From the NCBI GenBank assembly GCA_937884995.1, contig CAKZZL010000037.1:1-64000 (forward strand): a DNA stretch of 64,000 nt, given 5' to 3'. Positions 1 to 7,645 of this stretch are shown here, piece by piece (positions within the stretch are counted from its first letter, which is position 1; each line of letters begins with the position of its first letter). The notes beneath the pieces were generated by a model. It was not told where the DNA came from, searched no databases, and was given only the letters and a program-made list of their open reading frames with translations. The translations under genes were made by a program, and so were the position numbers. This DNA comes from an uncultured Clostridia bacterium (lineage in GTDB: Bacteria > Bacillota > Clostridia > Oscillospirales > Acutalibacteraceae).

Positions 1-604
1 CTTTGTTATATGCAGACATTACAGCCATTGCACCGCCTTTGACTACTGCATCTTCAAACGGTTTCAGATACAGCTCACGCATGGTACGTTCATCTACAAC
101 AGAGTTTACGCTGCCACGGTTGGTCTCTTGGTTATTCAAGGCAAAGTGCTTGATGCATACGGCAGTACCTGCATCCTGCGAGCCTTTTGTATATTCCACT
201 GCCAGGGCGGCTGCAAGCACAGGGTCCTCGGCCAGATGCTCGTAAGTACGGCCGCCTACAGGCAGACGCTGTATGTTAATGGCAGGACCCAGTATTATAT
301 CCTTGCCGCGCAAACGTCCCTCTACACCCATGCCATGACCGTACATGTAGGCCATCTCTGTTGACCATGTAGCAGCCAATGCTGATCCTGTAGGAAAATA
401 TGTGGCCGAGTCTGTAGTCCATCCCATCGGACGGAATCCCTCGCCGCTTTCCTCTCTTATGCCAAAGGGGCCGTCCGTGTATTTGACATCCTGTATTCCC
501 AACCTTGGAACACCCTCGGAAGACATGTTTGTCTTGCTGTGCAGCATAGTGACCTTTTCCTCAAGAGTCATCTGTGATATAAGGTCAGCATGTTTTAATG
601 CCAT
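1..604 (-). CDS. Glycoside hydrolase family 3 protein (beta-glucosidase type), 5' part only
   Basis: This is the N-terminal 201 residues of a GH3 exo-glycosidase; the rest lies beyond the left edge. The reading frame begins MALKHADLISQMTLEEKV and carries GH3 landmarks in order: the TLEEK helix, YTDGPFGIRE, the substrate-site region KDIILGPAINIQR, GRTYEHLAEDP, the KHF motif (CIKHFALNNQE) and the DERTMRELYLKPF segment. The catalytic aspartate is expected further downstream and cannot be seen. No signal peptide precedes the domain, so the enzyme is probably cytoplasmic and acts on imported oligosaccharides. The start at 604 follows a good ribosome site (TAGGGGG) and a consensus promoter. G+C by eye is near 50 percent, clearly above rmuC next to it, which hints at transfer. 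Substrate cannot be told from this part. Confidence 0.9.
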   Translation of the reverse strand, partial: MALKHADLISQMTLEEKVTMLHSKTNMSSEGVPRLGIQDVKYTDGPFGIREESGEGFRPMGWTTDSATYFPTGSALAATWSTEMAYMYGHGMGVEGRLRGKDIILGPAINIQRLPVGGRTYEHLAEDPVLAAALAVEYTKGSQDAGTAVCIKHFALNNQETNRGSVNSVVDERTMRELYLKPFEDAVVKGGAMAVMSAYNK

Positions 605-644
605 TGTTTTTCCCCCTAGTTATTATTTTTATACCATCTTATAT

Positions 645-673
645 ATAATATAGGATTTTGGAGGAATTTTCAA
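645..673 (-). promoter_or_regulatory. SigA-type promoter for the GH3 gene
   Basis: On the minus strand there is TTGAAA, a 17-bp spacer and TATTAT, about 40 bases before the GH3 start codon. Confidence 0.6.
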
Positions 674-675
674 GA

Positions 676-1983
676 CTATGACAGTAAATCGGTGTTTGTA
701 TTCCCCATTAGTATATTTTCGCTTTCACCGGCATCTATGTTCTCGATATTTTTAAGTTTCTTTTGGATTTGATAATTTCTGCTTTGAGCATCTTCTATTG
801 TCTTACCGGCTTCCTCAACTTTCTTTTTGGCTTTTTGAAGAAGCTCATCAAATTTACCATATTGAGTTTTAATTGCACCGAGCAGTGTTCTTACTTCGTT
901 GGCTTTTTCGTTGATTGCAACAGTCTTAAATCCCATGGACAATGAATTCAGTAAAGCAGTAATAGTGCTTGGCCCTGCTATCATTACGTTGTAATCAGCT
1001 TGTACTTTTTCTGAAACAGCATTCCTTGATGATGCTATTTCGGCATAAAGGCCTTCGGTGGCAAGATAAAGAATTGCAAACGGAGTGGTGTCGGGCACAT
1101 TGATGTATTTGCTGACAGTTTTAGCTTCGTCGATTACACGTTTTTCAAGGGCTTTTCTTGCCTCTTTTACTTTTTCTGCATCAGCCTTGTCAGCTGCATC
1201 ACAAAGCCTTACATAGTCTTCAAGCGGGAATTTGGAGTCTACGGGCAACAATATATCTTTGACATCCTTATCCGATGAGGGTATTTTTATTGCAAACTCA
1301 ACAAGGTCGTCTGAGCCCGGGACTGTTTTGACATTGGTTTCATACATGTTAGGTATGGTTTCTTTCAAAATTCCCTCAAGTTGAACTTCAGCCCATACAC
1401 CTCTTGATTTGACATTTGTAAGAAGACGGTTTAAGGCTGTAACATTTTCGGTTACACCGGTTGAGAGGTTCTGCATTTCACCCAAAGATGTATATAACTT
1501 TTCAAGCTGTTCGGAAACAGTTTTGAATGAAGAATCAAGTCTTGTGGTGAGAGTGGATGTCAGTTTCTCATCAACTGTCGCACGCATCTCATCCAGCTTC
1601 TTCTCATTTGATTCTTGCATTTTAAGGATGGAATCAGATATAATTTTGTTTTGCCTTAGAGCATTTTCGGAGTTTACAGCTTTTAATTGTGTTATTGCTT
1701 CAACAACTTTTTCGCGGCTTTCTACACTCGCTTTGTTTTGCCTCTCGATTTTGTTGCCCATGTTGTCAAGGCCTTGCTGAACTGCAAGACGTGTCTGATT
1801 ATTGATGTTCTGATTTTCAAGCCTTATACGGCCGAATTCATCTCCGATAGATTTTTGCATATTCTCCAGTTCAGGTCTGATATCTCTGTCATTTTTACCG
1901 GTTCGGAGCAGTATTATGATTATTGATACAACCTCCAGAAGAATAAGCATAGCTAAAATGATTAATACTAAACTCGTGTTCAT
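676..1983 (-). CDS. rmuC: DNA recombination protein RmuC homolog
   Basis: This 435-residue protein has one N-terminal membrane helix (about residues 5-27), a long charged coiled coil (about 40-185) and the RmuC domain (about 185-400) with the typical stretches RGVWAEVQLEGIL, LPVDSKFPLEDY and PFAILYLATEGLY. RmuC proteins are membrane-anchored, nuclease-fold proteins that limit recombination at inverted repeats; the molecular activity is not settled. Length and domain order are normal for the family. The start follows AAAGGAAA. It is transcribed away from the neighbouring binding-protein operon, and no convincing terminator is seen between it and the GH3 promoter. Confidence 0.92.
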   Translation of the reverse strand: MNTSLVLIILAMLILLEVVSIIIILLRTGKNDRDIRPELENMQKSIGDEFGRIRLENQNINNQTRLAVQQGLDNMGNKIERQNKASVESREKVVEAITQLKAVNSENALRQNKIISDSILKMQESNEKKLDEMRATVDEKLTSTLTTRLDSSFKTVSEQLEKLYTSLGEMQNLSTGVTENVTALNRLLTNVKSRGVWAEVQLEGILKETIPNMYETNVKTVPGSDDLVEFAIKIPSSDKDVKDILLPVDSKFPLEDYVRLCDAADKADAEKVKEARKALEKRVIDEAKTVSKYINVPDTTPFAILYLATEGLYAEIASSRNAVSEKVQADYNVMIAGPSTITALLNSLSMGFKTVAINEKANEVRTLLGAIKTQYGKFDELLQKAKKKVEEAGKTIEDAQSRNYQIQKKLKNIENIDAGESENILMGNTNTDLLS

Positions 1984-2082
1984 AAAAATTTCCTTTCTTT
2001 AAATGAATATATATTAATATTTTTTTGCTATTTTTATGGAATAAAGCGTCATTTTTTGGTATACTTTTACTTAGGTGATTTT

Positions 2083-3675
2083 ATGATAAAAAAATCAGTA
2101 TCCGTTATTTTAATTATAACATTGATTTTGGCAGTGATGACTGCCTGCAGTGAAAAAGACAAGACCGGGAAAGTTATTTCGGTCCCTGTCACATACATGC
2201 CGAAAACATTTGATCCTCAAATCGCATCAACAGTGTCTGAAAAAGAAATCGCCGTTAACTGCTTTGATATGCTCTTCAAACTTGATGAGGATGGACAGGT
2301 GCAAAAAAATACTTGTGAAGATTATACTGTATCCGATGATGGCCTTACATATACATTTAAGATTAAGAAAGGCCTTAAATATTATGTATCCGGAAAAGCA
2401 AGCGCATTTTTAGAAGATGATGAAGAAAAAAGTGAGTTTGTATGTGATGCTTACGATTATGCTTTTGGCATAACAAGAGCAATTTTGCCCGAAACAGAAG
2501 CGGAGGATTTTAATCTTCTCAGCAGCATTAAGAATGCTCAGGCAATTCATGATGGTGAAATGGACAAGAGTAAATTGGGAATAAAGGTTGTAGATGCGAA
2601 CACGCTTAAAATAGTTCTTGAAAAGAAGGACAATGACTTCATATATGCATTGACTCAAGCGGTATCAGCACCATGCGATCAAGACTTTTTTGAAGCAACA
2701 TCAGGAAGATACGGCCTCGACATCAAGTATATTATATCAAATGGTATGTTCTATTTATCGTACATTGCCGATGATTCATATGCAAAAATTTCAAAAAATG
2801 AAGAATATTCATCAGCTGACCCGGCAATCCCTTCAGCAGTAGTCTTTTATTTAAATAGCGACAGCAAAACTATTGCATCAAAGCTGAAAAAGGGTGACTA
2901 TGATGTAGCCTTTCTCAGTAAGGCTCTGGCAGAAGAGACAGGTCCTGACACGAATAAACTCTATTTTGAAAATATAACATATGCGATGGTTTTCAATATG
3001 TCTAAAGAGACACTTCAAAATGAAAAATTGAGAAAAGGCCTTTTCGGCTGTATCAATAAATCTGATTTGGCCGGAGAGACAGCAAACTCCTTGATAGCTC
3101 CTTTCTATTTGGTTAATGGAAAGGCATATGACAGTTCCTCAGCAAAAGGTGTAAATTACGATATTAAGGCTGCACGCGCAAATATGGTAGCAGCATATGA
3201 GGAACTCGAGATTAATGCAATGAGTATAGATATCTTATGTACAGATCAAACTCAAAATATTGCAAAATCCATTGTCAGCAACTGGCAGAAGAATATCGGT
3301 GTTGAACTTAACGGAACCGTAAAAGTCAGCGAGGATTTTGATAAAGATATATCTGAAGGGAATTATGATATTGTTATATATCCTTTGAGCAAGGATACAA
3401 ACAAAGCAAGCGAATTCCTTGCTGTTTTCAGATCTGAATCGGAAGACAATATCTTCGGACTTGAGTCTGAGGATTATGATAAGCTCTATGACAAAATGTC
3501 AGAATCTGTTAACAACAAAAAGGTGACAACAGCAGAAAATTACCTGACACAAAATGCTATTGTTTTACCTCTGTATTATGAGTCAACATGTTTTGCAAGC
3601 GCTGAATCTGTTGAGGGAATATATTTTGTCGGTAATATGTCAAATGTTTACTTCGGAAAAGGAATGAAAGAATGA
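2083..3675 (+). CDS. ABC transporter solute-binding lipoprotein, family 5 (oligopeptide/nickel type)
   Basis: This is an extracytoplasmic substrate-binding lipoprotein of the SBP_bac_5 (OppA/NikA) fold, about 530 residues. The signal peptide ends in the lipobox MTAC, with Cys near residue 22. The mature part shows family features: a YMPKTFDPQIASTVSE-like opening, FDMLFKLDEDG, the YTFKIKKGLKYY segment, and a late ITVDLLC-type region. A TTG codon 27 bases upstream could start the frame, but AGGTGA lies at the right distance from the ATG at 2083, so I chose that. The stop overlaps the VanZ-like gene by 4 bases. No permease or ATPase genes follow, so the protein must work with a transporter elsewhere or as an orphan receptor. 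Substrate is unknown; peptides are the usual ligand. Confidence 0.88.
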   Translation: MIKKSVSVILIITLILAVMTACSEKDKTGKVISVPVTYMPKTFDPQIASTVSEKEIAVNCFDMLFKLDEDGQVQKNTCEDYTVSDDGLTYTFKIKKGLKYYVSGKASAFLEDDEEKSEFVCDAYDYAFGITRAILPETEAEDFNLLSSIKNAQAIHDGEMDKSKLGIKVVDANTLKIVLEKKDNDFIYALTQAVSAPCDQDFFEATSGRYGLDIKYIISNGMFYLSYIADDSYAKISKNEEYSSADPAIPSAVVFYLNSDSKTIASKLKKGDYDVAFLSKALAEETGPDTNKLYFENITYAMVFNMSKETLQNEKLRKGLFGCINKSDLAGETANSLIAPFYLVNGKAYDSSSAKGVNYDIKAARANMVAAYEELEINAMSIDILCTDQTQNIAKSIVSNWQKNIGVELNGTVKVSEDFDKDISEGNYDIVIYPLSKDTNKASEFLAVFRSESEDNIFGLESEDYDKLYDKMSESVNNKKVTTAENYLTQNAIVLPLYYESTCFASAESVEGIYFVGNMSNVYFGKGMKE

Positions 3676-4142
3676 CCAAAGCTCAGAAAATATATATTGT
3701 TCTTTCCTGGTTATTTGTCATCTTTTGTATGGTCTTCATATTCATAATGTCATCTGCATCCGGCGAAGAGTCCAAAGAAATGAGCGATTCGCTTTTTAGG
3801 ATGATATTGAACTATCTTGGCCTTAATATACCCTCAGTAGTCCTGCGTAAGTCTGCACATTTTCTGGAATTTGCCGGACTTTGTATGGCGACATTTAATG
3901 TTCTTCATGTGACCTTCAAACTGAAAAAGACATTCATATGGGCTTTTTCTTTTACGGCAGTCTACTCAATCACGGATGAATTCCATCAAATTTTCTCAAG
4001 CGGCAGAGCAGGCAGAGTCAGTGATATACTTATTGATTGGGCCGGAGCGCTTTTTGGACTGGCAGTTGCACAAATAATATATACGATGATAAAGAACAGA
4101 AACGAAAGGAAGAAGACAGATGGCAATATTAAGACCATTTAA
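3672..4142 (+). CDS. VanZ-like family membrane protein
   Basis: This 156-residue protein has about four membrane helices. It carries the VanZ signature: an arginine-lysine-HF-E element (LRKSAHFLEFAGL) in the second helix region, and a DEFHQ-F plus RAGRVSDILID element before the last helix. Family members include VanZ of teicoplanin resistance, but most homologs have no known function, and a cell-envelope role is the usual guess. ATGA coupling to the upstream lipoprotein and a 23-base overlap with the next gene indicate one transcript. It has no link here to van genes, so antibiotic resistance should not be assumed. Confidence 0.85.
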   Translation: MTKAQKIYIVLSWLFVIFCMVFIFIMSSASGEESKEMSDSLFRMILNYLGLNIPSVVLRKSAHFLEFAGLCMATFNVLHVTFKLKKTFIWAFSFTAVYSITDEFHQIFSSGRAGRVSDILIDWAGALFGLAVAQIIYTMIKNRNERKKTDGNIKTI

Positions 4143-5358
4143 GGCTATGAGACCTAAAGCTGAATATGCAGACAAAGTGGGAGCATTACCATATGATGTC
4201 ATGAATTCAGATGAAGCACGTCAAATGGTAAAAGGCAATCCCTATTCTTTTTTACATGTTGATAAAGCAGAGATAGATTTGCCGAAAGACACATATATCT
4301 ATGATGAAAAAGTTTATGTAAAGGCAAAAGAAAATCTTGACAAACTGTCTGAGGATGGCATTTGCATCAGTGATGAAAAGCCAATGCTGTATATCTACAG
4401 GCAGATTATGAACGGACGCTCGCAAACAGGTCTTGTTGCATGCACAGCAGTAGATGACTATATTAACAATGTAATAAAGAAGCATGAGTTCACACGCGCA
4501 GACAAAGAGGCTGACAGGATTCATCATGTTGACACGTGTGATGCCAACACAGGACCGATTTTTCTCACACATAGAGAAAATCCTGAACTTACAGAGATAA
4601 TTTCAGGATGGAAAGAAAAGTATGAAGCTATATATGATTTCGATGGGCCGGACAATGTAAGACAAACCGTATGGCTTATTGATGATGAAAGTGTAATATC
4701 AAAACTTGTTGATATATATGAAAAAATACCATCTTTATATATAGCAGACGGACATCACAGAGCGGCCTCTGCCGTTAAGGTAGGCCTTATGCGTCGAGGA
4801 GAAGGCGAATATGATAAAAGTGCGGAATTTAACTACTTTTTATCAGTAATATTCCCATGTGATGAACTGGAGATTATGGATTACAACCGGGTTATATCCG
4901 ATTTAAATTCATTGTCTGATGATGAATTCCTGGCTAAGGTATCAGAAAAATTTGAAATAGAGGCAGAGGAAGGCAGATATAAGCCGGAGGCAAGACATAG
5001 TTTCGGCATGTATTTAAATGGCAAATGGTACAAGCTGACAGCCAAAAGTGAATTTATAAATGAAGAAGATCCTGTGGAAAGACTGGATGTTTCCATTTTA
5101 CAAAACAATCTCATTTCACCATTATTGGGAATTGATGACCCGAGAACTGACAAGAGAATTGACTTTGTGGGAGGTATTCGCGGCCTTAAAGAACTTGAAA
5201 GAAGAGTGGAAAACGGAATGAAGATAGCATTTGCTATGTATCCGACTTCGCTAAATGAGCTTATGGATATCGCTGATGCGGGTAAGGTGATGCCTCCAAA
5301 ATCAACTTGGTTTGAACCTAAACTTCTCTCAGGACTTTTCATACACAAATTATCATAA
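4120..5358 (+). CDS. DUF1015 family protein
   Basis: This 412-residue soluble protein matches the DUF1015 family (COG4198). Recognisable parts are the opening AILRPFKAMRPKAEYADKV, the strongly conserved IADGHHRAASAV motif near residue 210, and the tail with MPPKSTWFEPKLLSGLF. In many Clostridia and Bacteroidetes this family sits beside serine synthesis genes serA and serC, and a link to serine metabolism has been proposed; serA and serC are not seen here. The start follows GGAAGAAGA and overlaps the VanZ-like gene by 23 bases, so translation is probably coupled. The family call is firm; the function is not. Confidence 0.85.
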   Translation: MAILRPFKAMRPKAEYADKVGALPYDVMNSDEARQMVKGNPYSFLHVDKAEIDLPKDTYIYDEKVYVKAKENLDKLSEDGICISDEKPMLYIYRQIMNGRSQTGLVACTAVDDYINNVIKKHEFTRADKEADRIHHVDTCDANTGPIFLTHRENPELTEIISGWKEKYEAIYDFDGPDNVRQTVWLIDDESVISKLVDIYEKIPSLYIADGHHRAASAVKVGLMRRGEGEYDKSAEFNYFLSVIFPCDELEIMDYNRVISDLNSLSDDEFLAKVSEKFEIEAEEGRYKPEARHSFGMYLNGKWYKLTAKSEFINEEDPVERLDVSILQNNLISPLLGIDDPRTDKRIDFVGGIRGLKELERRVENGMKIAFAMYPTSLNELMDIADAGKVMPPKSTWFEPKLLSGLFIHKLS

Positions 5359-5375
5359 TGCAAAGGGGATAAACT

Positions 5376-6227
5376 ATGGCAGACAATACAAAGAGCAACT
5401 TCCTTTCAAAGGAAGATTATGAAGAACCACGTTGTCCTTTATGCATGGATGCTGCAGATAAAGACGGTGTAGTTGTAAATCGTATTGATGTGGGCAGGAT
5501 GATGTCAAAACTCGATGAATATCTTGCATATGAGGATTATGACAATGCAGAACGCCTTCTTAAGTTCTGGCTTACAGAAGCACAGTTCGGACATGATTTA
5601 CAGGGAGAACTCATAATCAGAAATGAAATGATGGGTATATACCGTAAAATGCAAAACAAGGAAAAGGTAATAGAGAATGCAAAAATAGGTGTGGAAATTG
5701 CGGAAAAATTACAATTCCAAGGTACTGAAATCTATGGCACGACATATCTGAACGCTGCCACAGGTTTGTATTTTGCAGGTATGCCGGAAGAATCAATCAG
5801 ATTCTTTGAAAAAGCTAAAGAAGCGTATGAGAAGAGACTTGATAAAGATGATGTCAAATTTGCGGGGCTCTATAACAACATGGCTTTGACGCTTACTGAA
5901 CTTAAGCGATTTGACGAGGCCTTGGATTATTTTAATAAATCATTAAAGATATTGCCCAGTGTAAAAAACGGAAAGCTGGATATGGCTTCCACATATCTTA
6001 ATATCGCTACACTTTATGAGAAAAAAGACGGACTCGAAAATGCAGAAAAAATAATAGCTGACAACCTTGATAAAGCTGAGGAGTGCCTGAATGATGAAAG
6101 CCTTATAAAGGACAGTTATTACTATTTTGTATGTGATAAATGCCAATCCGGATTTGCATATTATGGTTATTTTGCATTTGCCGATGAACTTAAAAAAAGA
6201 GTGAGGGAATATTATGAAAGGGCTTGA
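5376..6227 (+). CDS. Tetratricopeptide-repeat protein with N-terminal CPLC motif
   Basis: This 283-residue protein consists mostly of TPR-like helical hairpins from about residue 35 to 225, including a clear repeat around FAGLYNNMALTLTELKRFDEALDYFNKSL. Near the N-terminus is a short CPLC motif, and near the C-terminus a CDKC pair (YFVCDKCQSGFAYYGYF); together these could bind one metal ion, which is inference. TPR proteins act as scaffolds. The gene follows AAAGGGG and overlaps the DUF4037 gene by 14 bases, so the two products probably work together. Confidence 0.8.
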   Translation: MADNTKSNFLSKEDYEEPRCPLCMDAADKDGVVVNRIDVGRMMSKLDEYLAYEDYDNAERLLKFWLTEAQFGHDLQGELIIRNEMMGIYRKMQNKEKVIENAKIGVEIAEKLQFQGTEIYGTTYLNAATGLYFAGMPEESIRFFEKAKEAYEKRLDKDDVKFAGLYNNMALTLTELKRFDEALDYFNKSLKILPSVKNGKLDMASTYLNIATLYEKKDGLENAEKIIADNLDKAEECLNDESLIKDSYYYFVCDKCQSGFAYYGYFAFADELKKRVREYYERA

Positions 6228-7155
6228 GATCTGCAGGAATTTTTATCTTGAATATGGAAAGCCTATGATTCATGAGCAGTTCCCTGAATATGAAAACCTC
6301 ATAGCGGTTGGACTTGTAGGCAGTGGCTCTGAGTGCTATGGATTTGATGATGAAATATCAAGAGATCATGACTTTGAAGCAGGCTTTTGTATATTCTTGC
6401 CGGGTGAGGACATTATAGATCGAAAAATCGAATTCCAGCTTGAAAGAGCCTATGCAAAATTGCCTAAAGAATATGAGGGACTGAAAAGAAGCCTTATAAG
6501 CCCTGTGGGCAGCAATCGTCATGGTGTAATCAGAACTGCTGATTTCTATAGAGAAAAAATCGGCAGTGAAACAGGCGAAATGAGCATATCTGACTGGCTC
6601 ACTATTGATGATTTCTATTTAGCAGAAGCTACAAATGGTGAGGTGTTTTTTGACCCGGAAGGCGGCTTTACAAGAATACGAAACAATATATCCAATATGC
6701 CTGAGGATATACGCCTGAAAAAACTGGCAGGTAATATTTTGCTGATGGCTCAATCCGGACAGTACAATTACACCAGATGCCTGGAGCACGGTGAGAGCGG
6801 AGCTGCACAGCTTGCGGTTTTTAACTATGTTCAGGCAACTATGAGAAGCGTTTTCCTTCTCAATAAGGAATATATGCCTTATTACAAGTGGAGTTTCAGG
6901 GCACTGCGCAACTTAGACAAGTTATCAAATCTTGCTGATTTACTTGAATTCCTTTTAACAAGCGAAAATGATGAGATAAGCAGTGAGACAAAGTATTCGG
7001 TTATTGAAGATATATCCAGCATGCTCATTGATGAACTCCAAAATCAGGAAATTACAAAAGCCATTTGCGGAGATCTTGAAAAACATGCATACTCAATAAA
7101 TGACTTTATTAAAGACAGCGAAATCCGAAACTTAAATATTTTAGCAGGTGTTTGA
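6214..7155 (+). CDS. DUF4037 protein, nucleotidyltransferase-like
   Basis: This 313-residue protein has the DUF4037 arrangement: an N-terminal nucleotidyltransferase-like domain with a GLVGSGSECYGFDDEIS loop followed by DHDFE, giving the G-S-x(n)-D-x-D-type metal site, then a helical domain containing the FF/YxxRCLEHG-type patch (QYNYTRCLEHGES) and a YMPYYKWSFRAL segment. Members are thought to transfer nucleotides to an unknown target. The start overlaps the TPR gene by 14 bases and a strong terminator follows the stop. The TPR protein is the best candidate for a substrate-recruiting partner. Confidence 0.82.
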   Translation: MKGLEICRNFYLEYGKPMIHEQFPEYENLIAVGLVGSGSECYGFDDEISRDHDFEAGFCIFLPGEDIIDRKIEFQLERAYAKLPKEYEGLKRSLISPVGSNRHGVIRTADFYREKIGSETGEMSISDWLTIDDFYLAEATNGEVFFDPEGGFTRIRNNISNMPEDIRLKKLAGNILLMAQSGQYNYTRCLEHGESGAAQLAVFNYVQATMRSVFLLNKEYMPYYKWSFRALRNLDKLSNLADLLEFLLTSENDEISSETKYSVIEDISSMLIDELQNQEITKAICGDLEKHAYSINDFIKDSEIRNLNILAGV

Positions 7156-7168
7156 ACCCAAGATTTAT

Positions 7169-7200
7169 TCTCCCCCGCCTAATGAGCTGGGGGAGATTTT
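7169..7200 (+). terminator. Intrinsic terminator after the DUF4037 gene
   Basis: The inverted repeat TCTCCCCC / GGGGGAGA encloses a 12-base loop and is followed by TTTT. Confidence 0.75.
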
Positions 7201-7226
7201 CACATGATAAAAAACTGTAGATAGGA

Positions 7227-7258
7227 AAATCCGACAGTCTTAATTGACTGCCGGATTT
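7227..7258. terminator. Hairpin between converging operons, terminator of the hyp operon
   Basis: Two 13-base arms (AAATCCGACAGTC and GACTGCCGGATTT) pair with one mismatch around a 6-base loop. On the minus strand the hairpin is followed by a short T run, 17 bases beyond the hypA stop. Confidence 0.65.
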
Positions 7259-7274
7259 ATTGATTTTTATTGAT

Positions 7275-7640
7275 TTATTCGCTGATTTCTTCATCAAAAA
7301 CCGCGGATACATCTTTTATTATTACCTGATCTCCGGTAAGAAGATAGGTTTCGGGACTTCCGCAATGGGGACACTTCTTGCCATATTCGGTAGTCTTATA
7401 TGTCTCACCGCATGCCTGACAATAGGTCCTGCCTTCAATTATAATCATTTCAAGCTCGGCATCCTGCATATAGTCAGTTCTTTTCTTAGCCCAGTTAAAG
7501 GCATCCAGAAAAAGTTCCGGGACTATAGTGCTGACTTCGCCTATTTCCATTGTGACATTTGCCACTTTCTGAGCATTATTGTCGGCGGCAATCTTATCCA
7601 CCTGTTCAATAACATTCATTACAATACCCAGTTCATGCAT
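7275..7640 (-). CDS. hypA: Nickel metallochaperone HypA
   Basis: This 121-residue HypA starts MHELGIVMNVI, with the N-terminal Met-His-Glu motif that binds nickel in the family. A zinc site of two CxxC pairs (CQAC and CPHC, 15 residues apart) lies near residues 70-95. HypA passes nickel to [NiFe]-hydrogenase together with HypB, and in some bacteria serves urease. An in-frame start 30 bases upstream would bury the MHE motif, while AGGGCTGAC sits well before the codon at 7640, so I chose that one. It is the last gene of the operon, 5 bases after the large flavoprotein. No nickel enzyme is encoded nearby. Confidence 0.93.
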   Translation of the reverse strand: MHELGIVMNVIEQVDKIAADNNAQKVANVTMEIGEVSTIVPELFLDAFNWAKKRTDYMQDAELEMIIIEGRTYCQACGETYKTTEYGKKCPHCGSPETYLLTGDQVIIKDVSAVFDEEISE

Positions 7641-7645
7641 GTCTG

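Noticed and set aside
3672..4142. VanZ-like gene as glycopeptide resistance
   Set aside because: No other van genes are present and most VanZ-like proteins are unrelated to resistance.
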